In this document: positions 1 to 12,500 of the stretch, in pieces
How the letters are laid out: the number at the start of each line of letters is the position of its first letter
How positions within the stretch are numbered: the first letter of the stretch is position 1
Origin: Larus michahellis
Lineage: Eukaryota; Chordata; Aves; Charadriiformes; Laridae
Direction: 5' to 3'
Length of the DNA: 64,000 bases
Assembly (NCBI RefSeq): GCF_964199755.1
Contig: NC_133910.1
Coordinates: 7,524,501 to 7,588,500 of the forward strand
Program-made: the position numbers and the translations under genes
Notes under the pieces: generated by a model
The model's input: the letters and a program-made list of their open reading frames with translations, nothing else
Told to the model about the DNA's origin: nothing
The model's database searches: none

Positions 1-365
1 TCTGATGGTTTCGTGTTGATTTTTCTTAGCTAAACTGTTAATGCTCTTCTGCCCACTTTGAATTTCTCTTGGTTGTGTTGGTTACTGGTTGATTTCCTTG
101 CTTGCTCTAAGGCTTTGAACACCAATGACTCTTACAGGCACCTGCTATCAATCTAACTGTATTTGGTCTTTAATAACCATGTTAAAAGCAGAAAATACCA
201 GATGCAGAGAAATTATTTGCATTAATCCTAACTTCACAGCAAAATATTGTGCAATTCAAAATGGCAGATGCTACTGAAAGAATGCTCAGGCTTTAATCAA
301 GGCTGGCCATTGTCGCTCTGTGGCACAGAGGGAAATGTTGTTATTTCCAGTTTCCTTATTCACAG
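1..365. other. ODF2 upstream intron or 5' flank
   Basis: AT-rich, non-coding. I see no exon, CpG island or promoter motif here. The alternative upstream start exons known for mammalian ODF2/cenexin are not in this stretch and probably lie to the left of the window. It ends in a pyrimidine-rich acceptor at 351-365. Confidence 0.6.
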
Positions 366-519
366 GTTTCCTTTCATTGTATTGCCCTTTCCCGTTTGTG
401 GGAGAAGAGCCATGAAGAACCGTTCCTCATCTCCCCCTTTGCACGTCCATGTGGATGAAAACACCCCTGTCCATGTCCATATTAAAAAGGGTCAGAAAAC
501 CACACCTGCAAAATGCCAG
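366..519 (+). CDS. ODF2: ODF2 exon 1 in window (start codon exon)
   Basis: A likely acceptor (AG at 364-365) gives a short 5'UTR before ATG at 412. Codes residues 1-36, MKNRSSSPPLHVHVDE onward, an alternating His/Val stretch, ending before GTAGGA. The coding part is 412-519. The exact 5' edge is less sure than the donor. Confidence 0.85.
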
Positions 520-3500
520 GTAGGAGTGTGTAGCTGGGTGTTTGTAAGGGCTACAGACAGGAAGGTGAACGGTCCTGGAAGCACCACAAAATCTTCAAGG
601 TCTGTTTTGCTGTTGTATTAGAACTATAAGACTTGAATTCGTATTCAATGGTGAATTTTCAGTAATGTGTCTTATGTGTTTAAGATGATTAAAGCGTGAC
701 ATAGAAAGTTACTTTTCATGTTCAAGTGTGTGCTTGTGAGGAGTGTTGCTTCCAGTGTGATGTGGTTTGGGGGAATTTTTTTTTTCCTTTTGTTTCCTGT
801 ATTTGTGTCTTGATAATGGCTTTTCTTTGGCTTCATTGCTATTTTTGTAGGAAGGGTTTGGGGAAAGGTAATATCTAGGCGTTTCAAATTCCGTCTTCAT
901 TATATTAAAATAAACACATTTAGAAAAAATTAGTCTGGATTCAGACCATCTTCTGGCATTAATCACCTTCTTGGTCCGCTGAGCTATGGAGCAAAGAGGA
1001 TCTCTTCATAGTCTTATCCACAGTAGGTAGAAGGCAATACTGAAGTGAGTAGCTATCTCATATCCTCTTTTGTGGTTGGATGTTTATGTAAAGTTGTTCT
1101 CAAAAGGTGATGGAAGTTGCTTGCTCATTCTTCCTTATATGCAGACATCCTGTTCTGAGTTCTCCATTGATTTAGTGTTTGTTGCTAATGGCAAATATCA
1201 TAATGGGGTAGGGCCTGAAATCAATGACTTCTGTTAATTAATTGCCATCTGATTTTTCTCTAAGGTTAGAATTGTGCAAAACCCACTAACTTTCTTTCAG
1301 GGAGAGCACCTCCAGTCCAATACAAATAAATGCAGATCTATTAGTTGACTGCAAAGCAGGGAAAACACTTCAGGGGCTTTTCATAACCAACCACACTGCA
1401 GTGTTCTTTTTTGCTGTAGTAGTGCTGTCGTCAAATGATAGAGCTGCTCTTTTGTGAGATGAATCTGTAATGGAGAAGGGATCTCCCAGGCTTTTCCTTC
1501 TTCACGTGAATGGGTTGTATTGTGGTATTTTTTTGTGTATCTCCACACAGAGGAGACTTCCTTCCCCACCACCCCAATATCCCATCCCTGCCCTGCGGGG
1601 TAAGGCTCTCATCACATCACAAGTGCAGGTATCCCAGTGATATAACAGAGTTGCTACATGATAAACAAGAAGAATTTACTACATCTAGCCATACTGTCAA
1701 CTGAATGTGCAATAACCTTTTCTTCTGGCTGGTGTCAGCCTCCTCTGATGGGTGCTGGCTCATCTGATATATCATGTGAAAAGCTATGTGATATTTTTGT
1801 ATGAATTAACTTCTATTTGGTTTTGCAGCCCTAAAAATTGTGAATAGTTCTTTAAAAGTCTGTGATTTATTTTATTTTCTCTTTGTCTAGCAAAAGCACA
1901 AACAGAAAATTAAAGGGGATACTGTGAACATGTGCCGATCTGTCCGTGTGAAAACTAAGGCCCCCTGGGTGCCCCCAGGCAAAACGTCTGTCCGGGAGTC
2001 CACCTGCAAATGGGAGGTATGCCTGATTTTGCTCTTTAAAACAAACTTTCAGGTTTATCTGAGGTTGAAGAGAGCAGTCGTGTAGTGAGGGAGCTGGGCT
2101 GGTCTGAAAGAAGGCTACTGTCACCTACCATCCATTTTAAGTGTATTCTATAAATGTCTTTCACTTCTTAATATAGAAAAATTGGAAAATAATTAGCAGC
2201 CAATGGCTGTATCATGCCTTTCTGCCTCTAGAAGCTCATTATTGCTTTTCTACCAGGGACCGACTCACCGCCTAGAGATTACACCTCCAGATTCAGAAAA
2301 AATGCTGTCAGTATTGCGCCTGAGTGACCTCTCTACAGATGAGGAGGATGCTGTTCACTGCAAAATGAACGAATATGAAAAGAAGATCGATAGCCTGATG
2401 AATGTGGTGGGAACACTGAAGAATGAGGTGAGGAGACAGTGTAAAGACCTGCTGTCTTTAAAAAAGCATGGCCCTTTATTGTTTGGTTCAGCTGAGTAGC
2501 TGATTCACTGGTTTGAGATGTGGATTCTGTGTATCAGTTTAAAAGCACCTGGTTTGTCTTAAGTTCTATTTAAATATCTTCATCAGGCCAAGCTGCAGAA
2601 AAAGGAGGAACAGCAGCAAATGACAAAGCGTCTCCTTGAGGAGCAGAAAGAAGAGCTGAATGAGGTCACGCAAGAGCTGGTAGAAACAGAACATGAGAAT
2701 ACACTGCTCAGGCGCAATATTGAGCGCATAAAGGAAGAGAAAGATCTGACTGTGTAAGAAAGCTCCAGCTCTCCATCGTTACTGCAAGTAGTGGTATTTA
2801 CAGGGCACCTGCCTCTCTTATTGCTAATATTATTTGAGGTTGCAGTTTGTACCTGGGTTGCAGTGCTGCTGCAGAAACGATGTTCTTGGATTTTTTTGTC
2901 ACTTTTAGACGGGGGACTTCAGAGAAGAGCTCTAGCGTGATTATTGGAATGGATAAAACTACTGAGGGGAACCTGAGAGCAGTTGGCTTGTGTGACCTAC
3001 TGGAGGGTCATCCTAGCTCTGCAATTAATATTTTGAAGGTTAAGAGATGCTGTTTGAATTGTGATGATATTGGTACAACAACAAAGGAATAAACATGGAG
3101 CTGAAAACTAGAGGAGAATTTTTGGCCTTTGTGAAAATCATACTGAGACAGGAGTGGCAGCCCCTGAGAGGACTGAATCATGGGGTCCAAGTCCGATGTT
3201 TTTGCATCTGCTTTGTGTCTAAAGAATTAGGGAAGCTTGTGTCTCCAGGGGGACGCTTGTGTTTTAAGAGAGCTAGTTTTATGTTTTCCTTAAGAAAGAT
3301 CACTTGGAAGTTAATCCTGTGTATTCCTTTTTCAGAAAACATTGTGAATTACAAGCTCTGGCTAAAAACTTCGAGCTGTGTGTCTTGGTGTGCTTTCCTG
3401 TTTTGTATTCAGCCTTTTGGAGTCTTATTTCTCGTGTGGCTTAAGTGCCCAGGAAAAGCACAGCATTGTGTTTTGGGTTTAGTAGCATGTGCAGGCTTTG

Positions 3501-6500
3501 GCATAAGCCCAGTTTGTCCCCTCTAAATTCCTGTTTCATAGCTGTGGGCCTAGCGAGCTCCTGGTGTCTACTTACTGTCTTCAATCAGAACAACTTCCAC
3601 ACTGAAACAGGGTGAATCTTAAGTAGTTAAGTGTTTGTTTGGAGCTTTTATTCTCTGATTTGAGGGTTTTTTTATACATTTTAATCCAATCGACTGTAAT
3701 CTATAGCGGCTGGTGCAGCTGTCAAAGCTTCTTGTTTCTCTGATGGCTGCCTTCTCGTTACAGGCTACAGAAAAAGTACTTGCAGCATGAGAAAGAGTGT
3801 TTGATGTCCAAGCTGAGCGAGGCAGAAAGGGATGGAGCAGCAGCAGCCAGGCAGATCCATGCCTTGAAAAATACAATTGGGAGACTCAACATTGTAAGTG
3901 TTGTCCTTTTTTGTTCTTGCCTTTACTACGTTGTCCTGTTATATGGCTGTCTTAAAAATGTAATGTTACAATTGCTGATCCAGAAAAATATAAGGAAAAG
4001 TGGAGGGATCTAACATGCTTAAGGTGTTTGGTAGTTTTGTTTGGAAGTGGGGTGTTTGCTTGCAGCTTCCAGTCACCTTCTGCACCTGTGATGCTGACTA
4101 TTGCACTGCTCGTGCTCGTACCAGCTTCGTACATTCATTACATGTGAACAGTTGTCTTTTTTGGTTGTTTTTCCTCTAGGAGAAACACATGAGCAGTTCA
4201 GACATTAACACACTGACAAGACAAAAAGAGCTGCTTCTCCAGAAATTGAGCACCTTTGAAGAAACCAACCGAACACTACGAGAACTTCTCAGAGAGCAGC
4301 ACAACCGGGAGGTGAGCAGTGCTGTGTGCTTGAACTTGGATGACTACAGGAGGCTATGTTGTCTTGTGAACTGAAATGGAATTTGGAGAGCTTTTAACTC
4401 TTTTTTTTTTTTTCCTAACCCTGCTGTTGACCTTGTGTGTTAAAGGATGGATAGTTTTGTTTATCCCTGCCTACTTCAGTAGAGTAAGATTGACTTTTCT
4501 GCTGTGGGGATGTCAGAGCATCTTAAGCCTTTGACTGTATGAAAAGGTGTAGGCACTACTGTTTCACCAACTCTTTCTCATCTGGATGCAGCTGTATCTG
4601 CTGCTCATGCTAGTCTGAAATGTTACTGCACAGTCGCATTTGCTGAAGTCTGAGGACTAGATGTGGCCTTAGCTAGTGGGAGCCTAAGGATGTTCACAAA
4701 TTTATTTTTGTAGGCTATAAGAGCAATAACAGAGAAATCATAAACAAATCTGTACTGCTTGTACGGAACAATTCTATGTCACTTGTAATAGCAATACATG
4801 AATGAAGTTGCTATTCTTCCTGTAGTTTATGTTCCATTTGAGCAAAAGCAGGCCGATGGTAACAGTTACTTCAGCCACCAGTAAGATGGGATAAAAGGAC
4901 GCAGTTCTTCCACCTAACTTTCACTGAGTAGTGAGAGTTCTGAAAGACCTTAAATTGCCATCGTGCTTTTTATTATCTTTGACTGAGAAGTGGAAAAGCT
5001 TTCTGAAACGAGTGATATGTGAAATATTTAGCAAATTTGATACTGCTGGGTATCTTCTGAGAATTGCTGCTGCAGCTGGGGAGAAATGATTGATCTGCCC
5101 AGTTCCATCTAAAGAATCTGTATAAAATTGACTTTTCCGTTTAACCATTTTTCTCATGCATTTCTTTTATAGAAGGATGCTCAGAAGATATTGGAGCGGC
5201 AAGGAGCACTGCTGAAAAGGCTGGCTGACTCAGAAGCAGAGAAAATAGTAAGCAAAACAAAATATACCTCTCTCTCTCTTTCTCTCTCTGATAAAGCAAA
5301 AAGATATAAAATTAGAAACTCTTCTGTGTCTTGTATTCAGCTATCAAGTCTTATACTGTCTTTTAGACCAATAAAAATATTTTGTCTTTTGTGGTAATCA
5401 GAGCTACTACATTGCCCCTCTGTTAACAAGATATATTTTGAAGTGGATAGATTTTCATAGCCTTTGAAATGTGGAGGCTTAGAATGGGGATAGCACAACT
5501 GAGACCTACTTATAAAAGCAGCATTAGGATTTACAGTATTCAGCTACAAAGGAGCAGAATTATGTTGTCCAATTCGAGCACAAATGATTCTGCTTATTTT
5601 TTCTTATGGTACTGAATGTACAAAGCAAGAATTGTACTACATTTTTCTTTAAAAAGAAAACTCTGTGGGTGGGAGAGAAAAAAAAAAAAATCTACGGTCA
5701 AAGTATCCCTGACAGTCAGGATAGTATTCTTCAGTTTGGAAATCATTTTATTGTTTCTGTATGTTTATCATGTTATCCTTAGAGACAGAAAAGCACCAAG
5801 AGGATAAGCTTTCTGTATCTGCTTCTGTTACTGAATGAGAAAGTGACTTGGTGCCCGTGTGTTCATTTCCTTATCTGTAAACTGAGAAAGGAGTTATTAC
5901 ATTGACAGAAGCTATAAAACTTGCTGTGAGACATAAGTAATGCCCCTTTTTGTCTGTGGAGTATATAGTCCTGTCAGGTCCTCATTCGTCACTGAGTATC
6001 CCGTGCCCTGCTACACAAATGTACGTGTAGCTGTTTTACTTTCTGCTTGAGGAGAATGCAGACTCTTTTCCTGGGACTGAGGATGCTGTTGCTGTGGATA
6101 CCAAACAGTGTGCTGTGGATCAGAGGGTCTTGGGAGGCAGGCAGTTACACCTCTTTCCCTCCACCTGCCAACCTAAATGTATTTAGTACATAAAATCTGA
6201 GTGATGTTTGTTTTCCAGCAACTTCAGATGAGGCTTCAGGAGAAAGAAGAAGAAGTGGACGGTCTTACCATTCAGATAGAGGCAGAAAAGGTAGTTTCCT
6301 TTTTCTGTTTTCCCCTCCCTGCTTCACCTTCCAGTTCTGGAGAACCACAGATAGTCCAAAATATGGGTTTGTATTTGCAGACAATTACTTTTTAAGGGAC
6401 CAGATGACTGGCTTGCTTATAAAACTAGAAAGACAGCTACCTATTCCCACACAGTTCTGGATTCCATATCCTGATAATAAGATGTTCATCACAAGGTTGA

Positions 6501-9500
6501 TTAGGTGGTATTCTCTTTGCTTGGGCTTATCACTGAATTGCCTTTCTGTTAAAGGTCCTGTTGGTTCCTAATGTCATATTCCAGTCTAATCCTCTTTTTA
6601 GGAAGTAAAAGGGGAATGTAGATATGAAGGATGTTTTGCCCTAGAACAAATCTTTCAGGCCAGTCATTCACATCTGATGTAAAATAAATGGCTACTCATT
6701 TGTTCCCCATTTTGTTGGAGTAGAAGAGCTGTGAGGGTCCATCTGAGGAAAGTGGAGGTGGCTGGAGATCATTCAGCGAAGAAATCTGAGACTGTTACAC
6801 ATTATAAAGTGTTCCTTCTATTAGCTTGTTGAGGAAAAAGGTGTGTATCTTGTTGCTTCTTATTTAGGACCAGGCAAAGGCAGCATGCGAACTCTCTAAA
6901 TCTATGGAAGCTGTGAAAGGCCATTTACAAGCGCAGTTGCGAAACAAAGAGGCTGAGAACAACCGGCTGACTATACAGATACGGGTATGTTTTCAGTGGT
7001 CCCTGAGGATTGTCCCTTCATTTACTGTTATGAACTGAATTGTCTGACAGGGGAAATAGCACTCATCAACTATTCTGCTGTGTCCAGTAGACTGAAATGT
7101 TGTCTGATGATGTTTATGCCATTAATTCACACCATACTTTTCAAATGAAGTAAAAAAAAAAAAAAAAAGCTTTTCAGTTTTGATACATGAGGCAAAATCA
7201 TAGCCTTGAGATCTATGTGCATTTATTAACATTTTTTTTCAAAGATAATTACTACATAATTATTTAAAAGATGGCTTTGGTTTAGTCAAGCATCAAGACA
7301 GATCATAAACTATTTAATTTGCTTTCTGGGAAAAAGGCGGTGCCATGGGTTCCTGTATTTGATCAGTCATGCATGCTTTCTACAGTATTAATGAGGAGGG
7401 GAAAGTTCCCCTGGTTTATCTTGATGAAAGTCTTATGTTTAACATATCTGTTGATGTTGTGATGGTTATGATGAACATATGTGCGTTAATGGTTTAGAAG
7501 AGCTTTAATTCTGGTAAACTATATAGCTGCATAAAGCAACATTATCATATGCAAGCATTTCAATTAATAAAGACAATGTTCTTGGGTAGACCAAAATAAT
7601 AGTAGAGGAGAGGAAATCAGTATTCTAGAGAGCAGCTTATGAAAGAAGAAAGGAAGACTCTTGGAAGGAAAGGAAGACATGTCATGCCAACATGTCTGTC
7701 AGCATTAGGGCAGGATTGTGTAGGTGAAATGTGATTGCAAGGAGCTCCAGGCTGAAGGTTGGGGGTTTATGCCCAGCTCTCTCCACTGTTTCTAGGAAAT
7801 TAGTTGCTGATTTGAGTGTGCAGGTTTAAGGGCACTATTCCATATGTGTGTTTACTTCCCCCTCCCTGCAGAATCTGGAGCGCAGTGAAGCTCAGCATAA
7901 GGCAGAGATGGAACATGCCATGGAACAGATGAAAGAACTAAGGCAGAAGGCAGATCGTGATAAAGAAGCCCTGAAGAAAGCCATCCGTGCACAGAAAGAG
8001 CGGGCAGAGCGAAGTGAAGCGTATGCAGAGCAACTGACTGCCCAGCTAGCAGAAAAGGTACCTAATAATACAGGAGGCGAGACCTCATTTCAGATCATGC
8101 ATCTAAATCTTTGCCTTCTGGTAGCAGCCCTTGGGAGAGTCTCTGATTTCAACTAATGAGATTTATTTCTGTCTTGATGCTTTGGCCCATTTATGCTAAG
8201 TTTAGAACAAATCCAGTTTTCTCTGTCACTATATTCACTGCACGTCCTTAATTTAGGACATGCAGTAACTTAGATCATTCTACACCAGCAGATCTGATTT
8301 TTCGCCTGGCTCTTTAGAACCATCTGAGGGCTGACAAAAGCAAATAAAATAAAGCCTTGTGGTTTTGGCTGAAAATTCTGAATGGAGATGGTTGTTAATC
8401 AAGAAACTAGTCAGAGCAGAAAAGTACAAAGACTTAGAGGTGTACTGGAATTTCCAGTTGAAAAATGACTGCAGGATATCAAGAAAAAGTCGAAAAGTTA
8501 AGACTAAAACAAATCAGAAGGAAACTTTTTTTTTCCTCCCTTGTTTTTAGAGTTCCAGGGACCAGATCCACTAGTTGAATCTTATAATCCTTTGTATTTC
8601 TGATAGTTCATCTGCCTTCAAAGAGGATTGATTCCTCTTTCACTGCTATTACGTCTGTTGGCTGACAGTAGCGTTGGAGAACACCTCTCTCTGAAGGATT
8701 AGGAAGAATAAAAATAAATACTTGTCGTCAATATTTTAAGTCTCAGTGAAGTCTCTGCACGTACCATGCTTGCCCATATTGGCATCTTTGTGTGTTGTCT
8801 GCATATCCCATGTCCAGTGACATTTTTGTCACCTTGGCTCTTTTCCTCATGTATTTCTTTTGTTTGACAGGAAAGTTACGTTGCTGATGCGGTGTCTACA
8901 CTGGAGTCCTGGAGGAGTCGCTACAACAAAGTAGTAAAGGACAAGAGTGACCTTGAACTGGAAATTGTTACGTTGAACAGGTTAAAATAAAATTATTGTG
9001 GAGAAACTGGCATAACCAGGGATAAGTTCTAAGTTCATGGATAATTTAATTCAATTTAATTGAATAATTACATTAAATTGAATAACTGGATTGGATTGCC
9101 TGTAAATATCCAAGCAAAACCAGCACTGCCTAAGGGTTAGAGCACAGTTTTGAGAGATCGAGAGAGAAAGAGAAAGAGAGAGAGATGGCTTCTGCTGATG
9201 ACTTGCCACAGCAAAGGCAAGCTTTTTAAGGGTTTGCTGACCCTTAAAACTCTATTCATTTGACATTTTGTAATGCTTTGAAATAATTAAGGTTATTCTT
9301 CTTTTGAGATCTGTTTGAGAAACTTGAATAGAAGGGATGAGAAGAGATAGGCAGTATAGTTCATGCCAATTTTGCTGTGAAGGTAAATAAATGTGTTGGT
9401 ATCACTGCAGTACAGTTGTTGCTGCAGGAAAAAATAGGTAGGTACAAGACAAGAGAGAGGTAACTCTTTATCCTGTGTATCTTGGAGGCAAGGCATTTGA

Positions 9501-12500
9501 GCTCCAGGGGGACAATTCAAGTTAATTTCCAGCAGGCTAAGAAGATCGAGGTAGTAGAACAGTGTAACAGAGAGGTGTGCATACATGACTGGAGGAGAAA
9601 GATGAAAGGACAGGGAAAAGCCATGATTCTGAATCTAATTTTCAAGGGTTAGGAGTATTATTCTTTCTTGTCACTTAAGGATTAATTTTGTTTCTGTGTG
9701 GCAGCCGTGTTGCAGACTTGCTGGAACAGCAGACAACCCTGGAGGACAAGATGCGGGAGGACAGAGAAGCTTTGGTGGATAGATTGCATCAACAGACTAC
9801 AGAGACCACTTCTTTCAAAATGGAGAATGAAAGGCTAAAGGTCGGTGATTCTAGGGCTTTGAAGCTGAAATGCCGGGGGGGGAAAAGGAGAAATTATAGC
9901 AAGTTGCTTGACCTCTGAGGACAGATTTGAATTGCACCCATTGCTGCTGTTTAGTTTCAAACCAGTTTTACCATAACCTGAGTATGATCAGGCAAGTGTA
10001 CTGTGGAGAGACAAAGAAAGTAAACATTCTGGGAGGACGGGGTTTCTCCCATGTTTTGGCTCGGAGGATCTCCAATCCAAGTGCTGTTTCATCCAGCTGG
10101 GATCTTACATCTTGTCTTTACATCTTTAAGCTGCTGGCCACAGAACTAACTACTAGCTCATGCAGAAAGAATGGTAATCTCCAGAATAAAAAAAAATCCC
10201 TGACATATTTCTCCTGTCATCTCTCTTATCACTGGTGATCTTGTAGGTGACCTACGTAATTTTCTTCTTGGAAAGTTAGGCATTGATCCAAATAAGAAGT
10301 GTCCCTGATCCAAATAGCACAGCCCACTCAGGCAAATGGAAAGGTTGCACTCTATCCCAAACCTCTGTGCTCTTCTGGTGTAAACTCGGCAATCCGCTGA
10401 AGTCTGGAAAGTTTTGCCAACTTACAATGACAAAAGTCCTTGTTTCTTAATCTAGACAATGTGAGACAGCTAGTGTGGCAGTTACTTCCAAGCACTTAAT
10501 GGAAGATATTTTCTTTTTTCAGGCTAGTGTGGTCCCAATGGAGGAAAAGCTGAACCAAGCACAGATGGAAGTGCAGCAGCTCAAGAGCTCTGTCAGGAAC
10601 TATGAAGGGTTGATTGAAAGCTACAAGTCACAGGTAGGCCTTTTATCAAAACCTTCTGCCCTCGCACAAACATGTTTTCTCCCTTCACTGTTGTGGCTTA
10701 TTCTGTAACAGCTTAACCCTTTGTTTGCTCTTGTTGCTGATCCTTGAGCAGTTTTAGTTACTCCAAAGCACTGCACATTTGTTGAGAACTGTATATAACG
10801 GCTGAAGTGTGTGGGCTTTTTTATATGTCCAGGTGTTGAAGACCCAAATGGAAGCAGATGAAGTGGCAGGACAACTGGAGAAGTATGATAAAGAGAACAA
10901 GACACTAAAAGATGAAATGAACAAGGAGATTGAACTGGTAACTGTTCCTCTAAAGACTGATATGTTGTAGATATTCATGGATCTTAATGTTCTGAATGTA
11001 GTGAAAAATGGCTGTGAATAGGAAATAAAAGTCTTATCTGAGTTTGCCTTTTCCAGTACTTTTTCTCATGACTTGTTCATTCTGAAAAATTTACTGAACA
11101 TTTAGCAGCTGCTTCTTTTTTACTATCTGGCATTCTTCAGAGGTGTTTAAATTGCTTAGTGTGTCCTTTGCTGCAGACATAGTAGTTTAGAACAGTGGTC
11201 TGAGCAGGTTACACCATTGTCTGTTGTGGAACAGCTGTCTTCAAGAAAGAGCTTGTACTTCTAGTAAAACTGAAGCCCAGGATCCAAAATACTTCCTCAT
11301 TTTCACTCCGTCCATAGGGAATGCCACATCCGAAGAGAAAGCCTTTTGGAGTAGGAGAAAAGCTTAGGCTTTGAACTCCAACACTGGCCAAATATCCACA
11401 CAGTGTCATTATGGTTGCAGACTAGCAAAGCTTCATTGAAGCTGAGAATTTTTTTTTAGTCTTGACCTTATGAACATCTGAAAGTTCCTCATGTTCTCTT
11501 CTTTGACTGTAGGCACGTAAGCAGTTCCAGAGCCAGCTTGCTGAACTGGAAAAGCTGCCCGAAATCCTAAAGATCACAGAGACACAACTAGCAGAATGTC
11601 AGGACCAGCTTCAGAGTTATGAGAAGAAGAACGTGGACCTGTCTGTCATGATTGCAGATCTTCGTCAGCGGGTAAGGGACTGGCAGAAAATACCTTCAGC
11701 ACTGCAATCCACAAGTCTGAGACCAAGATGAATTTCTAATCACAGGAAGGTTCAAACTTCGTCTCTGTTCTCGTCTCTTTTTGAAAAGATTAAACATGCA
11801 CTGCAAAATAAAGGTGTGTGCTATGTCTTTGTGCAAGAAGTTAGTGGCGTAGCTAGTAGCACTCCTTGCTGTTTGAAAGGTTTCTCATCCCTTGATGCAG
11901 AACCTTTTTGGGACTTGAATGGCAGCAGTGACAGCACTTGCTAATGCCAGCATTCGCTTCTGTTACTTCCATCATCTTGTCAGCTTTCCCTCCTGTGGTT
12001 TTCTGCTAATAGTGCTGTCCCAACCTTGTTTTCTCACCCTGATTTCAGGTTGTTTTCCCAGTTCCTGGTTTTTGTCCCCAGGATGACTGCATAGATATTG
12101 CAGGACAATTATAGACAGGCGTGACTTCTACAACCGTGCCTCAAGACCCACAGCAAATGATCCTATCTGATTGCTTTACTCTCGTTGGCTTGGAATTATA
12201 AACCTTCCTGGCTCTGGTGCCTTTGGGGGCTGCTGTCATGTATATGGCTGCTTTTAATGTATGTGCTTTGCTGTGCTTACAGGTGGCTGCTCTGCATACC
12301 AGCATTTACAGACCTAGCTTTTCATTTGCAGTACGGAAGAATTTTCTCATGCCTTTCCAAACATTAACTAAAAGCACGGGCAAAATGGATGTTTAGTGCT
12401 TTGCTTTTCTATCCACTGTTCCTTTTCTGGGGCTCTGTGGAAACTATGAATTGAATGTTTCCTTCTGGAGAGCTGCATACATTTTAGATGGTTGGTCGTG

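Noticed and set aside
3095-3526. 143-codon open frame in ODF2 intron 4
   Set aside because: Hydrophobic and Cys-rich without a domain, inside an intron whose flanking exons join perfectly without it.
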